Below, in pieces: positions 43,365 through 54,386 of a stretch of 64,000 bases of DNA; the first letter of the stretch is position 1; the number at the start of each line of letters is the position of its first letter. The stretch is from Desulfobacteraceae bacterium. Its GTDB lineage: Bacteria > Desulfobacterota > Desulfobacteria > Desulfobacterales > Desulfosalsimonadaceae. Below the pieces are notes generated by a model. The model did no database searches and had not been told where the DNA came from. It worked only from the letters and a program-made list of their open reading frames with translations. Position numbers and translations under genes: made by a program. The stretch is taken from contig JAABTJ010000015.1 of NCBI GenBank assembly GCA_011389935.1, positions 1 through 64,000 on the forward strand. The letters run 5' to 3'.

Positions 43365-43949
43365 CTATTCTTCCCCTTCCAGTACCTGGCGCAATTCACC
43401 CATGTGGGGGCGAACCGCATCCACGTCTTCCGAGGGCGCATCCGCCATTGCATCCACGGTGGACATTGCATTTCTCATCATCTGCTTCATTTCCTGCTTC
43501 TGGGCATCGCTCATGTGGGGATTTTCATCGATTTCCCGCAGCGTCCTTTCCATTTCTGAACGCATGGCCGGTTCCTCCTCCTCCAGGAGGATCGAAAAGA
43601 AGGCTTTCAGAACGCGGTCGCCTACCGATGCCCATTGCGTAACGCCTGAAAAGCCATTTTTTTTGGCAATCCCGTCGAGACGGCCATAGATTTCATGCCC
43701 CCGAAGCGCCTTGATACTATCCGACATTGGATTTTCCGGTATTTCCATGTCCTGTTCGGAAAGGTCTTCATCCTCCATAAAATCATCCAGGTCGTCGTAT
43801 TCTTCCTCAATCATCTGGACTTCTTTCATGCTCGATATGAAATTTCTGATATCGGCGTCTTTCAATGATGACGCCTGGACATACCCCCCGGTAACCACCG
43901 TCAAAAAGAACACTGCAAAAAAACATTTCGTAAAAATCCATTTTTTCAT
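43365..43949 (-). CDS. Exported protein of unknown function, 194 aa
   Basis: A signal peptide (MKKWIFTKCFFAVFFLTVV to about residue 26, cleavage near VQA-SS) precedes an acidic helical mature part. It contains EEEYDDLDDFMEDEDLSEQD and several methionine-rich helices (for example KQEMKQMMRNAM). I do not recognise a domain. It precedes the DUF748 gene on the same strand, which suggests a periplasmic accessory role; that is inference. Confidence 0.75.
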   Translation of the reverse strand: MKKWIFTKCFFAVFFLTVVTGGYVQASSLKDADIRNFISSMKEVQMIEEEYDDLDDFMEDEDLSEQDMEIPENPMSDSIKALRGHEIYGRLDGIAKKNGFSGVTQWASVGDRVLKAFFSILLEEEEPAMRSEMERTLREIDENPHMSDAQKQEMKQMMRNAMSTVDAMADAPSEDVDAVRPHMGELRQVLEGEE

Positions 43950-44280
43950 GGGGACACACCTTTTTTTTGGTTGTTAGAAATCTGCTGGAGAATGCAATGC
44001 CTATCAAAATAAATTTATCATAAAACGTGGCATGCGGTTATGCAACACCAATGTTTGTATTCTGCCGGATTCGTATAACACCGATGCATCGACCGGAATT
44101 GCCGGGGGCAACGCGATCTGCTGTCAATAACCCCTCCATGCGAATTTGCTTTTATTCGCGTATGCAAATTGCTAAATAGTATCGACAGGGTTCTCCAGAA
44201 AAGACAACGCCGTTTTCTGGTTTTCAGGAAAGCGCACCATGTTCAAAACGTCCGGAAGTTTCAATATATTCGGAGACAAT
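43950..44280. other. Divergent intergenic region with one operator-like palindrome
   Basis: The 331 bases between the exported protein and the efflux operon contain no gene. At about 44150-44176 AATTTGC is repeated in inverse (GCAAATT) across 14 bases, a possible regulator site in front of the RND operon. No convincing -35/-10 pair was found. Confidence 0.4.
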
Positions 44281-45453
44281 ATGAAAAACAAGATCCTTGC
44301 CGTTATCCTGATTGCCGCTGCCGGATTTTTCGGATGGCGCTTTTTTGCGTCAACCCCGCAGGGAACCGGGTCCGGAAGCGCGCGGGAATCAAGGGGAATA
44401 CCTGTTGAAGTCACGGATATCAAGCAGGAAACGATCAGGAAAATCTCCCAGTTCACCGGGACGCTGAAACCATCGACCCGGTTCGTCATTTCACCCAAAA
44501 TCCCGGGGCGCCTGGAAAAAATCCTGGTCAATATCGGCGATGCAGTTGAAAACGGTTCATTGATCGCCGTTCTGGACGGAGAAGAATATTCCCTTGCCGT
44601 CGCCCAGGCGCAGGCCGAACGGGAAGTCTCCAGGGCCAATCGACAGGACTCGGAAAGCGCCATGGAAACGGCAAGACGGGAACTGGATCGCGTAAAAGAG
44701 CTCCGTTTACAGAAAATTGCGTCCGAGGCGGAACTCGATGCCGCAGAGGCCAGATACAACACGGCCCGGGCAGCCTACGAGGTTGCCCGAGCGCAGATCC
44801 AGCAGCGGGAAGCCGCGTTGGAGGCTGCAAGGGTGAGGCTCTCCTATACCCGCATCCATGCCGGCTGGACGAATGGAGATGAAAAGCGGATCGTATCGGA
44901 ACGGTTTATTGATGCGGGAAACATGCTCCGGGCAAACGATCCCATCGTTGCCATCGTGGATATCGATCCGGTGGTTGCCCGGATAAACATCATAGAGAGC
45001 GACTTCCCCGAGATCCGGATCGGCCAGCGAGCCATTATATCCACGGACGCCTATCCGAACCGTACATTTGAAGGACATGTTGTCAGGCGGGCGCCGGTGA
45101 TCGCGGAAGAGTCCCGGCAGGCGGTGGTGGAAATTGAAGTTGCCAACAACGAGCTCCTTTTGGCCCCCGGAATGTATGTCCGCTCCCGCATTGAATTTGA
45201 AAGAAAGCACGATGCGATTGTCATCCCCGCGTCATCGGTTGTCCGGCGGGAAGGGGTACGGGGAATTTTCATTGCGGATACAAACACCCAAGCCGCTTCC
45301 TTTGTTCCGGTTGAAACGGGGATTGTCGAGGGGGAGCGAATGGAGATTACGAGTCCGGATATACAAGGCCTGGTTGTCACCCTTGGGCAGCATCTCCTGG
45401 TGGACGGATCCCCTGTTCGAATCACGGAAAAAACGACGGGGCCGGAAAATTGA
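44281..45453 (+). CDS. RND efflux periplasmic adaptor (membrane fusion protein)
   Basis: This 390-residue HlyD/AcrA-type adaptor has an N-terminal anchor (about 4-20), the lipoyl domain (IPGRLEKILVNIGDAVENGSLIA, in part GRLEKILVNIGDAVENG), a coiled-coil hairpin rich in Ala, Glu and Arg (about 95-185), and beta-barrel and membrane-proximal domains. CGGAG upstream of the ATG at 44281 supports this start against 44239. It overlaps the pump gene (TTGA), so adaptor and pump are co-translated. Confidence 0.93.
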   Translation: MKNKILAVILIAAAGFFGWRFFASTPQGTGSGSARESRGIPVEVTDIKQETIRKISQFTGTLKPSTRFVISPKIPGRLEKILVNIGDAVENGSLIAVLDGEEYSLAVAQAQAEREVSRANRQDSESAMETARRELDRVKELRLQKIASEAELDAAEARYNTARAAYEVARAQIQQREAALEAARVRLSYTRIHAGWTNGDEKRIVSERFIDAGNMLRANDPIVAIVDIDPVVARINIIESDFPEIRIGQRAIISTDAYPNRTFEGHVVRRAPVIAEESRQAVVEIEVANNELLLAPGMYVRSRIEFERKHDAIVIPASSVVRREGVRGIFIADTNTQAASFVPVETGIVEGERMEITSPDIQGLVVTLGQHLLVDGSPVRITEKTTGPEN

Positions 45454-48400
45454 AAACAGCGGCTTTTTCCGTGAAACGCCCGATCTTCACCACCATGGCA
45501 ACCCTCTGTGTCATCATCATTGGCGGCATGGCCTTGTCCCGTCTGCCGGTGGATCTGTTGCCGGATATCACCTACCCCACACTGAGCATTTCGACCGGAT
45601 ACGAACAGGCAAACCCGGAGATCATCGAAGAACTGATCACCCGGCCCATCGAGGAGGCCATGAGCGCGGTCCCCGGCGTCGAAGAGGTTTCATCGGTATC
45701 CACGGAGGGGCAAAGCAGTGTCCGGGTGACCTTTGCATGGGGGACCGACCTGGATGCTGCAGCCAACGATGTGAGAGACCGGCTGGACCGGGTAATCCCC
45801 CGGCTCCCCGAAGATGTGGACCGCCCTTCCCTTCGCAAGTTCGACCCGGCGAGCTTCCCCATCCTGGTGCTGGGGGCATCAAGCAAGCTGGACCCGGTAG
45901 AAGCAAGGCGCATTATCGATGATGACATAAAATACCGCATTGAAAGGGTACCCGGCGTTGCGGCAATGGACGTATGGGGCGGTTTGAACCGGGAAATCCA
46001 TGTTGATCTGAGCCCGGACCGGATAAAGGCCCTGGGGTTGTCCACTGCCAATATCATCACCGCCATAAGAAGCGCCAATATTACGCTGCCCGCCGGGTCC
46101 ATCGAATCCGGCACATGGGAGCTGACGCTTCGCACCGCCGGTGAATTCAGTAACCTGGACGAAATCCGGAAGACCACCGTCGCCGTTCGGAACAATGCTC
46201 CCGTTCATCTCGAGCAGGTAGCATCGGTTACGGACAGCTATGAAAAGATCCGCCGAATCATTCGCGTAAACGGCCAACCCGGACTGCGATTGTCCGTGAA
46301 CAAGCAGTCCGGCACCAACACCGTTGAGGTAGCCAGGCGGGTGCTTGCGGAAATCGAGCGGATCAACGCGGAGATTCCCCAGGTTCGGATCTCCCCGATT
46401 ATCGATACCTCCGAATACATTCAACGCTCCATTACCAACGTGGGCTTGGCAGCCCTCTACGGCGGCATATTCGCCATCCTGATCCTCATGGTGTTTTTGA
46501 GAAACATCCGCAGCACGGCCATTATCTCCGTTGCCATACCGGTTTCGATCATCGGGACGTTTGCCATGATATACATGGGGGGATTTACCCTGAACCTCAT
46601 GACACTGGGCGGCCTGGCCCTTGGCGTGGGCATGCTGGTGGACAACGCCATTGTTGTGCTTGAAAACATATACCGGATACGCGAACAGGGTATTGATGCC
46701 GAGACCTCCGCCATAACCGGAACCAGTGAGGTGTCATCGGCCATCATCGCCAGCACCGTCACTACCCTGACTGTTTTTTTCCCCCTTATTTTTGTCCGCG
46801 GAATGGCGGGTATCATGTTTTACCAGCTCGCCCTGGTGGTCGCTTTTGCGCTTTTGTGTTCACTGGCCGTGGCGCTGACGCTGATTCCCATGCTCTCTTC
46901 GCGATTTCTTTCTCCACCGGAAAAATACGGAAAAAGCCGGTTCCGAACCGTCGAACGCCTCTTTAACATCTTCTCCGATCTTAACCGCGCTCTTGAAAAT
47001 GCCTATCAACGGCTGCTTTCCTTCTCTCTTGACCACCGGTTGGCCGTCCTTGGCATCACCATGCTGATTCTTGCATCCAGCCTGATGGTCATTCCCAGGA
47101 TCGGGAGCGAACTGATGCCGCAGACCGATGAAAGCGAAGTACGCGTCAACGCGGAAATGGCCGTGGGTATCCGGCTGGACATTACGGACCGCATGATCCG
47201 AAACATAGAAGAAATCGTCTTTGCGGAGGTTCCTGAAATCAAAAATGTGGTAGCCAGCGTCGGCGGCTCTCGCTGGCGAGGGGGCGGCGCCAACGAGGGG
47301 CAGCTCCGGATCGCGCTGGTTCCCCGGTCCGAAAGGGAACGCTCCAGCGCGCAAATCGCTGCCGCTCTCAGGCCCAGGCTGGCGGATATTCCCGGCGCCG
47401 TCATACGAACGCGCGAAGGACAGGGCCTGTTTCTGATCCGGCGCGCCACAGGGGGGACCGAGCGCATTGAAGTGGAAATCCGGGGGTACGACCTGGACAC
47501 GGCTGACGCCCTTGCCGAACGGATAAGCAGCATCATTGAAACCATCGACGGAGTAACCGATACCATTGTCAGCCGCACTACCGGGGCTCCCGAACGACTG
47601 ATTTCCGTGGACCGATTAAAGGCCGAGAGCATGGGAATTTCCGTGAGGGACGTCTCTGAAATCCTTCAGACCGTCATCGCAGGCAGCCGGGCCGGCAATT
47701 TCCGGGAAGGTGGCAAGGAATACCCCATTCGGGTATTGGTGGAGGATGCCGAATATTTTACCGTGCGTGACATTCTGGATACCGTAATCGTCAATTCCGC
47801 GGGCATACCAATATCCATCCGGAATATCGTGGCCGTTGAACCCAAAACCGGCCCGATCCAGATCGAACGGAAAAACCAGGAAAGGATCGTATCCATCCGC
47901 GCCAACATCGCGGGGCGGGATATGGGCTCCATCCTCTCGGATATCCGCAGAGAAATTGACACCGTTGCCTTGCCCGCCGGTTTCGCCATCAATTACGGAG
48001 GTGATTACGAGGAGCAGCAGGAAGCCTTTCAGGAACTGATGATCGGTCTGATACTGGCCCTTGTACTCGTATACATGGTACTCGCAAGCCTTTACGAATC
48101 CCTGCGCAATCCGTTTGTGGTAATGTTTTCGGTCCCGCTTGCCGTCATCGGGGCGATCTGGATGCTCTACATCACTGGCACCACGTTCAATCTTCAGTCC
48201 TACATCGGCTTTATCATGCTGGGAGGGATTGTGGTCAACAACGCGATCCTGCTGGTGGATTACACGAACCTCCTGCGGAAGGAAGAAAAAATGGCGCTGC
48301 ACCACGCCATTCAGGAAGCGGGGCGGAGGCGTCTTCGTCCCATATTGATGACCGCGCTCACAACCATATTCGCCCTTATCCCTCTTGCCATCGGATTCGG

Positions 48401-48557
48401 TGAAGGCGGAGAGGCCCAGGCGCCCATGGCCAGGGCGGTTATCGGCGGTCTCATGAGTTCCACGCTGATCACCCTGATTTTTGTCCCGGTCATGTATTCA
48501 TATATAACGAAAAAAACCGGATCCATAACCAACCCGACACCGGAAACGGCAAAATGA
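45450..48557 (+). CDS. RND efflux pump, HAE1/AcrB-MdtB family
   Basis: This 1035-residue inner-membrane proton antiporter has twelve predicted transmembrane segments and two large periplasmic loops. The N-terminus [14 protein letters not shown], the TM4 region [24 protein letters not shown] (in part [16 protein letters not shown]) with its proton-relay Asp, and [16 protein letters not shown] in the second half are typical. Translation starts at a TTG overlapping the adaptor's stop. Hydrophobic drug or envelope substrates are likely; the exact substrate cannot be read. Confidence 0.95.
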   Translation: MKTAAFSVKRPIFTTMATLCVIIIGGMALSRLPVDLLPDITYPTLSISTGYEQANPEIIEELITRPIEEAMSAVPGVEEVSSVSTEGQSSVRVTFAWGTDLDAAANDVRDRLDRVIPRLPEDVDRPSLRKFDPASFPILVLGASSKLDPVEARRIIDDDIKYRIERVPGVAAMDVWGGLNREIHVDLSPDRIKALGLSTANIITAIRSANITLPAGSIESGTWELTLRTAGEFSNLDEIRKTTVAVRNNAPVHLEQVASVTDSYEKIRRIIRVNGQPGLRLSVNKQSGTNTVEVARRVLAEIERINAEIPQVRISPIIDTSEYIQRSITNVGLAALYGGIFAILILMVFLRNIRSTAIISVAIPVSIIGTFAMIYMGGFTLNLMTLGGLALGVGMLVDNAIVVLENIYRIREQGIDAETSAITGTSEVSSAIIASTVTTLTVFFPLIFVRGMAGIMFYQLALVVAFALLCSLAVALTLIPMLSSRFLSPPEKYGKSRFRTVERLFNIFSDLNRALENAYQRLLSFSLDHRLAVLGITMLILASSLMVIPRIGSELMPQTDESEVRVNAEMAVGIRLDITDRMIRNIEEIVFAEVPEIKNVVASVGGSRWRGGGANEGQLRIALVPRSERERSSAQIAAALRPRLADIPGAVIRTREGQGLFLIRRATGGTERIEVEIRGYDLDTADALAERISSIIETIDGVTDTIVSRTTGAPERLISVDRLKAESMGISVRDVSEILQTVIAGSRAGNFREGGKEYPIRVLVEDAEYFTVRDILDTVIVNSAGIPISIRNIVAVEPKTGPIQIERKNQERIVSIRANIAGRDMGSILSDIRREIDTVALPAGFAINYGGDYEEQQEAFQELMIGLILALVLVYMVLASLYESLRNPFVVMFSVPLAVIGAIWMLYITGTTFNLQSYIGFIMLGGIVVNNAILLVDYTNLLRKEEKMALHHAIQEAGRRRLRPILMTALTTIFALIPLAIGFGEGGEAQAPMARAVIGGLMSSTLITLIFVPVMYSYITKKTGSITNPTPETAK

Positions 48558-50047
48558 CCTTTTCAACCCGAACAACCGCAATCCTCCTTGTATGCGCGGC
48601 AATTCTTTCCGGCATCCTTTATCGTTTTGCCGATGCCGCGGAGATGTCCCCGATCCTTGCCAGTGGTCGAATCACCATCGAGGAAGCGGTTCTCATGGCT
48701 CTGGAAAACAACCGCGCCCTGCATGTGCAGCGACTGGAACCGGAAATACGGGCCACGTTTATCGATCAGGAGCGGGGCGTATTCGATCCGATGTTGTCCG
48801 GAGAAATACGTGCCGGCAAAGAGCGTTATGAAGGGACGGGCTTTTTCGGCTCGCGTACCAGCACAACAACCGGTGCGGAGGCCGGCATTTCCGGATTTCT
48901 GCCAACAGGGACCCTGTTGGAGGCCGACTTGTCCGCCACACGGCGCGAAAACGAGGAAGCGGAAAAAATCCATGAAGCCCGGCTTGGCATGTCCGTGACC
49001 CAGGCGATTTTACGGGGCCGGGGAGTTGCGGTAAACCTTGCCTCCTTTCGCCAGGCGTCCCTGGACGAACGCATGTCCCGATACGAACTGGCCGGATTTA
49101 CCCAATCACTTGTGGCGGAAGTGGAGACCGTTTACTGGGAATACGTCCTGGCACGCCAGGAAGTGCAAATTGTTGAACAGTCTCTTTCGCTTGCCGGGAA
49201 GCAGCTTGAAGAAACCCGCCAGCGGGTTCGCGTGGGCGGCATTGCGGAAACCGAAATGGCCGCGGCAAAAGCGGAAGTGGCGTTGCGGAAAGAATCATTG
49301 ATCAATGCAAAAAGCCGCGTGAATCGATTAAAAATAAGGCTGCTTCGGCTTATCGCACCGTATCGGCACACATCCCATGACCGGGAAATACTTCCCGAAA
49401 GCCGTCCGGAAATTCCTCCGGACCCGCTTGAAGCGCTCTCCGACCACATTGAAACCGCCCTTCATATCCGCCCGGATATCCAGCAGGCAAAGATACTGAT
49501 CGAGCGCGGGGCGCTTGAGATTGTCAAGACGAAAAACGGGCTGCTACCCGAGATGAACCTGTTTATCCGCCTTGGGAAAACGGGCTACGCTGATTCTTTT
49601 TCCGGCGCTGTAAAAGATATGGACGGCGATTCCTATGACGTGCTCGCCGGCATAGGGCTGTCAAGGGGCGCCTCCCGCGTGCAGGCCGATGCCCGGCACC
49701 GCCGCTCGCAGCTTTTACGCGGGCAGCGGGAAATATCCCTTGAAAACCTGAAGGACCTGGTCTGCGAAGATGTTTCACTGGCATACATTGATGTCAGGCG
49801 AACACTACAACAGGTTCATGCCACCGAGACCACGCGTAAATTCCAGGAGGAAAAACTGCGCGCAGAAAGCGCCAAGTTTGCCGTGGGCAAATCCACCGCC
49901 CTGCTTGTGGCCCAGGCGCAGCGCGACCTTCTGGAAAGCCAGGTGTCGGAAGTCGCGGCGATTACCAATTACCTCAAGGCAAGAATCCATTTCTACCTGA
50001 TGGAAGGCTCCCTCCTGCAAAGGCGGGGGATCGATTACGGCGTATAA
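48554..50047 (+). CDS. TolC-family outer membrane efflux protein
   Basis: This 497-residue protein has a signal peptide (about 1-28) and the two OEP repeats of outer-membrane channel proteins ([38 protein letters not shown], in part [17 protein letters not shown]; later [19 protein letters not shown]). Its ATG overlaps the pump stop (ATGA), completing a three-gene tripartite efflux operon. It is convergent with the metalloprotease gene. Confidence 0.92.
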   Translation: MTFSTRTTAILLVCAAILSGILYRFADAAEMSPILASGRITIEEAVLMALENNRALHVQRLEPEIRATFIDQERGVFDPMLSGEIRAGKERYEGTGFFGSRTSTTTGAEAGISGFLPTGTLLEADLSATRRENEEAEKIHEARLGMSVTQAILRGRGVAVNLASFRQASLDERMSRYELAGFTQSLVAEVETVYWEYVLARQEVQIVEQSLSLAGKQLEETRQRVRVGGIAETEMAAAKAEVALRKESLINAKSRVNRLKIRLLRLIAPYRHTSHDREILPESRPEIPPDPLEALSDHIETALHIRPDIQQAKILIERGALEIVKTKNGLLPEMNLFIRLGKTGYADSFSGAVKDMDGDSYDVLAGIGLSRGASRVQADARHRRSQLLRGQREISLENLKDLVCEDVSLAYIDVRRTLQQVHATETTRKFQEEKLRAESAKFAVGKSTALLVAQAQRDLLESQVSEVAAITNYLKARIHFYLMEGSLLQRRGIDYGV

Positions 50048-50052
50048 AAAAA

Positions 50053-51654
50053 TCAAGGGGAGAGGACGTCGATGAAACACCCGCCGTCGCTGTCCCCGCT
50101 GACGGGAAGAACGTCTTTTTCCTCTGACGAGGGATCAACGGTTATCGAAAGCGACTCCGCATCTTCACCGTACGCATTGGATGCCGTAAGGGTATACGTC
50201 GTATCTTCTTCAGGCGCCACTGTACGCTCTCCCGACGGACCTACATAACCGATATCCGCCCCGGTATCCGCCCCGATATATACTTCATCTGCATTTTTCA
50301 CCCCCCACTCCAGGGTGACGGTCTCCCCGATGTCAAAAGAAGCGGGTTGGGCCGTAAATTTCAGGATAGCCGGCGCTTGGGGCGCATCCTCCCTGTATGC
50401 GGCAATGACATGCCGGACGGCCCGCAGGGTGCGGGCATTGTCTCCGTCCCGGAAATCTCCGGTCGGCTTTCCTTCGTAATATATATCCGGATTGGAGAAA
50501 TGCGGCACGTTGATGCTTTTGATTTCATCCGCAAAATACTCCTTCTGCGGGTAGGTCATGATGCTGCTGTACAGCTTGCCGTCCGGTCCCCTCCATCGCC
50601 ACCCCGCGGAATAATCGAACAAGCCGCCATCCGCCTCCGATTCGGGCAGCTGCTCCTTGTGATGCCCCATGCCCAGATTGTGACCGATCTCATGGGCAAA
50701 GGTATACGTTGTGGCCGTCTGCTGCACCCTTGTCAATGAAAATGCGTATTCCGAATCTCCGGAGGCCTTTTCCAGCTGATAGGAAATACCGCCGACATCG
50801 TCTACGCTTGCAAGCAGGGCAACCAGATCGGCCCCATACCGGTCGCGCCAGCGATGAACACCATCCATGTACCCGTCGCCGATCCCTTGAAGGCGTCTCA
50901 AATCCCTTGATGAAGATCCGCTTTCCCGGTAGTCCAACTCATCGGCATGCACGAGCGCAAGGGTCGTTTGGGTCTCGCTGTTGTCCAGGGCCAACTGCGT
51001 CTCTTCCAGAGCCTGGGCGATAATGTTTTCAATACCGCCTTCATTTTCGGCCCAGTTTTTTGCCTCGGGTGTGTAGACCACCATGACGGCAATGACCGCC
51101 TTCGTATCACCCTCGTAGCTCCCATACAATTGCACCGGAAAACCTTCGGTCGCGGGGGCACCATCATCGATAGAAAAAAGGGCCGGAGCGCTTTTTTCCG
51201 GCAACAGGGGGGGGCCCTTTTTCAACCGGTCTTTTTTCGCCGGGTCGACTTTTTCCATAAACAGGGCTTGTACCTTCGCATCGTATTGAATCCGGTATTC
51301 CCGGTTTTTTTCCGGAATACGGATAAACCCCAGGCTTTTGCTGCCGGTCACCGAAAGGGTAAAACAACCCCCGGGAAAAGCGTCAAGGCGCCCCCGGATG
51401 GTACGGGTGCCCAGCCGATTCACCGTGTTTTTGTCGATGACCACCCTGATCCGTGTATCGAAAAGATCCGCGTTAAACGTGTCCCCTGGTACAATATTTT
51501 CAATGCCTCCAAAGCCGTGCAGAACCAACGGTTCCTGCCCCCGGCCGAGCGCGGCTCCAGGAAACAGATACAAACAAATGATCAACAGGCAGAAAGCAGA
51601 GGATGCGCCATATGGTGCAAAATATAAAACAAGGAAATTTTGGATATTCTTCAT
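50053..51654 (-). CDS. Secreted zinc metalloprotease, M12B/reprolysin-like, with Ig-like C-terminal domain
   Basis: This 533-residue exported protein has a signal segment (about 1-38), a propeptide-like domain (about 45-150), a metzincin catalytic domain with HEIGHNLGMGHH and the Met-turn SIMTYP, then an Ig-like beta domain (from about 425) and a short tail ending GGCFIDVLSP. The zinc ligands and glutamate are intact, so it should be active. The propeptide-like part is homologous to the neighbouring 180-residue protein. The GGCFI tail resembles the C-terminal cysteine tails of many exported deltaproteobacterial proteins. Confidence 0.88.
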   Translation of the reverse strand: MKNIQNFLVLYFAPYGASSAFCLLIICLYLFPGAALGRGQEPLVLHGFGGIENIVPGDTFNADLFDTRIRVVIDKNTVNRLGTRTIRGRLDAFPGGCFTLSVTGSKSLGFIRIPEKNREYRIQYDAKVQALFMEKVDPAKKDRLKKGPPLLPEKSAPALFSIDDGAPATEGFPVQLYGSYEGDTKAVIAVMVVYTPEAKNWAENEGGIENIIAQALEETQLALDNSETQTTLALVHADELDYRESGSSSRDLRRLQGIGDGYMDGVHRWRDRYGADLVALLASVDDVGGISYQLEKASGDSEYAFSLTRVQQTATTYTFAHEIGHNLGMGHHKEQLPESEADGGLFDYSAGWRWRGPDGKLYSSIMTYPQKEYFADEIKSINVPHFSNPDIYYEGKPTGDFRDGDNARTLRAVRHVIAAYREDAPQAPAILKFTAQPASFDIGETVTLEWGVKNADEVYIGADTGADIGYVGPSGERTVAPEEDTTYTLTASNAYGEDAESLSITVDPSSEEKDVLPVSGDSDGGCFIDVLSP

Positions 51655-51680
51655 TCGATTATACGATTATAAGACGGGTT

Positions 51681-52223
51681 CTATTCGCGCTCCGGATGCA
51701 ACGGCAACGCTCCGGGCAGCACTTCTTTTTCTGCGGGATCGATATCTATAAGATAATGCGCCTTGGTTTCAGAATCATACAAAATAATGTATTCCCGGTT
51801 TTCTTCCGGAATACGGATATGGACCAGGCTTCGCCCTGCACTGCTCGAAATCACAACATATGCGGAGGGAAAAGACGCCAGGCGACCCCGGATGGAAAGG
51901 GTGCCCTGAACGTTTCTGGAAATGCGCTCAACATAGGCCTTGTACTGTGCGTTGTCAAAGAGGTTGAGGACAAGCACGTCATCGGCGGAAATCATATCTT
52001 CGGCCGACAGCCGATCCACCAGATCCACTTTCACGATCCGTTTTGCGGCGCGAAATATACCCTTATCCGCCCTGATCCTTTCCGCGATTTCAGGCGGCAC
52101 GCTTTGACGCCCTGTGATCAGGGGGTACTGTCCGGCGGCCGCGCATGCAGCACAGGCAAAGGCCACGCAGCAGACCATCGTCGCCAGAAGATATTGGCTG
52201 TTCACAAAAGAATCCAATCTCAT
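51681..52223 (-). CDS. Stand-alone protein homologous to the propeptide region of the adjacent metalloprotease
   Basis: This 180-residue exported protein (hydrophobic segment about 12-31) has no protease domain. Residues about 82-170 align with about 57-145 of the metalloprotease 27 bases downstream: here IRGRLASFPSAYVVISSS, IRIPEENREYIILYDS and IDPAEKE; there IRGRLDAFPGGCFTLSVT, IRIPEKNREYRIQYDA and VDPAKKD. It could be a chaperone or inhibitor acting in trans, or a protease gene that lost its catalytic part. The stop codon is clean and no protease remnants follow it before the next gene. Confidence 0.8.
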   Translation of the reverse strand: MRLDSFVNSQYLLATMVCCVAFACAACAAAGQYPLITGRQSVPPEIAERIRADKGIFRAAKRIVKVDLVDRLSAEDMISADDVLVLNLFDNAQYKAYVERISRNVQGTLSIRGRLASFPSAYVVISSSAGRSLVHIRIPEENREYIILYDSETKAHYLIDIDPAEKEVLPGALPLHPERE

Positions 52224-52377
52224 ATTTTTTTATTTACATTTAGCGAATTTTTTGAAAATGAAATCGTTTACAAGGGGTTGCATACAATTGAAACGCTCTT
52301 GCCGACCGGGAAAAAGATCCGCCCGGTTTTTCACCCGATTTCAATGATAAGAACACATTTTCTGCAATGGCGATATT

Positions 52378-53112
52378 ATGCGCTTAGCCGTGGTTTCCGA
52401 TATACACGGAAACGCAACTGCGTTCCGGGAAGTCCTGCGTGATATTGACGAATGCCGGATCGATGCAGTTGTCTGCCTTGGAGACAATATCGGGTACGGT
52501 CCCGAACCGGAAGCGGTCATCAACATGCTTCGGCAGCGGAATTTCGCCTCGGTTATGGGCAATCATGAAATGGTCATCCGCAACCCTGATTTTCTTGAGT
52601 GGTTCAACCCCGCTGCACGGCTCTCCCTGGAAAAAACCATGGCTGCCATTTCCATTGCCAATATCGAATATCTCTCGGGCCTGCCGGATTATATCATCGC
52701 TCACGGCTGCCGGTTCGTCCATGGATTCCCCCCGGATTCGCCCACGAGTTACATGTTTGAAATATACCCGGCGGAAATGGAAAAGACAATGGCTGAAATG
52801 ACCGAACCGATTTGCTTTATCGGCCACACACACGAGCTTGCCCTGATTGCGTATCAGGAAAAATCGATAAACAGGATCAGCCTAGACGGCGGCGCACAGT
52901 CCCATTTTCTGGATCCGGAAGCAAAATACATCGTCAATGCGGGAAGCGTCGGACAACCGCGAGACGGCACCAGCGAGGCCAAATACGTAATCTTCGACGA
53001 TGAATCGCAGAGCCTGGAAATACGCTACGTCCCCTATGACGTCAACGACACCATAAAAAAAATTCACGCCGCAGGTCTGCCCCGGCAGCATGCATTACGC
53101 CTTTCCTGGTAA
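52378..53112 (+). CDS. Metallophosphoesterase (calcineurin-like)
   Basis: This 244-residue protein shows the five metallophosphoesterase motifs: VSDIHGN (5-11), GDNIGYGPEP (about 38-47), GNHE (about 61-64), a histidine near AHGCRFVHGF and GHTHE (about 143-147). It belongs to the MJ0936/YfcE-like group of small phosphodiesterases; the substrate is unknown. It is transcribed alone, away from the protease pair. Confidence 0.9.
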   Translation: MRLAVVSDIHGNATAFREVLRDIDECRIDAVVCLGDNIGYGPEPEAVINMLRQRNFASVMGNHEMVIRNPDFLEWFNPAARLSLEKTMAAISIANIEYLSGLPDYIIAHGCRFVHGFPPDSPTSYMFEIYPAEMEKTMAEMTEPICFIGHTHELALIAYQEKSINRISLDGGAQSHFLDPEAKYIVNAGSVGQPRDGTSEAKYVIFDDESQSLEIRYVPYDVNDTIKKIHAAGLPRQHALRLSW

Positions 53113-53182
53113 TGCATTTTTCTCCCAGGCCTCCGGGTCGGTTTTTCTCCCGGGCACCCGGTTCGCAGCTACCCCCCGGCCG

Positions 53183-53839
53183 CTATTTCGGGATAACCAG
53201 CCGGTCCCCGGGCTGTATAACCGAGTCCCGGCGAAGGTTGTTCTGCTCCAGAAGCTTCTGCAGGGATATTCCGTTCGCCCTGGCAATGCTGTACAGGGTA
53301 TCTCCTTTCCGCACCTCGTGATAACGGACCTCTCCGGAGCCGGCCGTGCTTTTCGGGGCTGGGGCCGGCGCCGCCTGCTTTTGGGAGAGTTCCTTTGAAA
53401 TCGATTCCTGGCGGCTTTTCAGCTGCCGGGTCTCCTCCTGGATCTCCTTGATACGCGTATCCAGTCTCTCCAGTCGCGCAAGCACCTGGTCTGCCTGACC
53501 GGTACTGCCGCCGGTATCCATGGTTTCAACCTGGTGGATCAATGCCGGAAGGCGCGTCAACTGAATTTCAACCGCGTCGATCCGCTCCTCAAGCCTTTCA
53601 AATCGGGCGTTCAGCCTCTCTACGGCATCATAAGAAGGCGTCTGCACCTGGCTTTCAACCGTCTTATCCTCATCGCGCGAAAAAACAGCTGTCATCAACA
53701 GAATGATCAAAAGTGCGACCACTCCTCCTAAAATGAAGTGCTTTCTGGAGGCCGTTTGCCACAAGCCGCCGGAATTGCTTAAAAGGCTTCTGGGGCTTTC
53801 TTCCTCGTCATCATAGCGGTCTTCGTTTTCTCTTTCCAT
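53183..53839 (-). CDS. Membrane-anchored LysM-domain protein
   Basis: This 218-residue protein has an acidic cytoplasmic N-terminus, one transmembrane segment (about 35-55), a periplasmic coiled coil (about 70-150), a Pro-Ala linker (PAPAPK) and a C-terminal LysM domain (YHEVRKGDTLYSIARANG, about 172-216) that should bind peptidoglycan. A structural or anchoring role at the wall is likely. The ATG at 53839 is used in place of a TTG two codons upstream. Confidence 0.88.
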   Translation of the reverse strand: MERENEDRYDDEEESPRSLLSNSGGLWQTASRKHFILGGVVALLIILLMTAVFSRDEDKTVESQVQTPSYDAVERLNARFERLEERIDAVEIQLTRLPALIHQVETMDTGGSTGQADQVLARLERLDTRIKEIQEETRQLKSRQESISKELSQKQAAPAPAPKSTAGSGEVRYHEVRKGDTLYSIARANGISLQKLLEQNNLRRDSVIQPGDRLVIPK

Positions 53840-54068
53840 GTGCAATACCTGCTTTCTTAAGTGTCCTGTTTGTTGTAACCGGGTTTATGGGAGACTCTTT
53901 TCCTTCCATTTTATGAATACTTGCAAACCGGCGCCGGATCAGGTACATTTCAGGTGCCCTGACCAACGGATAGCATCAACGGATAACATCGCCTGATGGA
54001 CATGACGCTGTTGCTGTGAACGCAGGCTTTGTTTGTGCAACTTTATCACTATTTGGTGTCTGGACAAA

Positions 54069-54326
54069 ATGAAAAAATACAACCATGATTTTGTGGAAGG
54101 CTACGATGGATTCCTCGGGTTCGGATGGGACCGGGAAACCGATGAAAATACGGTGATCTGCTACCTCCAGATGTTTTCCGACGACGAGGTCGCCGCCCGG
54201 ATGACCAAGCGGATGACAGACGATGAACTGGCGGAAGTTCATCATCTTATCAACCGCCTCTTGAAAAACTATTTTGACGAAAGCGAATATCACGGGTTGT
54301 TTTTGAAAGACGATACCCATCAATAA
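54069..54326 (+). CDS. Small conserved protein of unknown function, 85 aa
   Basis: No domain is recognised. The protein is acidic and soluble (MKKYNHDFVEGYDGFLGFGW at the start, then helical segments), with one cysteine and no signal peptide. The ATG at 54069 is chosen because the longer frame from 54033 adds an odd Cys-rich lead; the ribosome site is weak. It precedes the aminopeptidase gene by 60 bases and is divergent from the LysM gene. Confidence 0.65.
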   Translation: MKKYNHDFVEGYDGFLGFGWDRETDENTVICYLQMFSDDEVAARMTKRMTDDELAEVHHLINRLLKNYFDESEYHGLFLKDDTHQ

Positions 54327-54386
54327 CCTGAACCTGCCAACCCGACAGGAATATGCAAAAAATTTCAGACACGGGGAAACCGAAAC

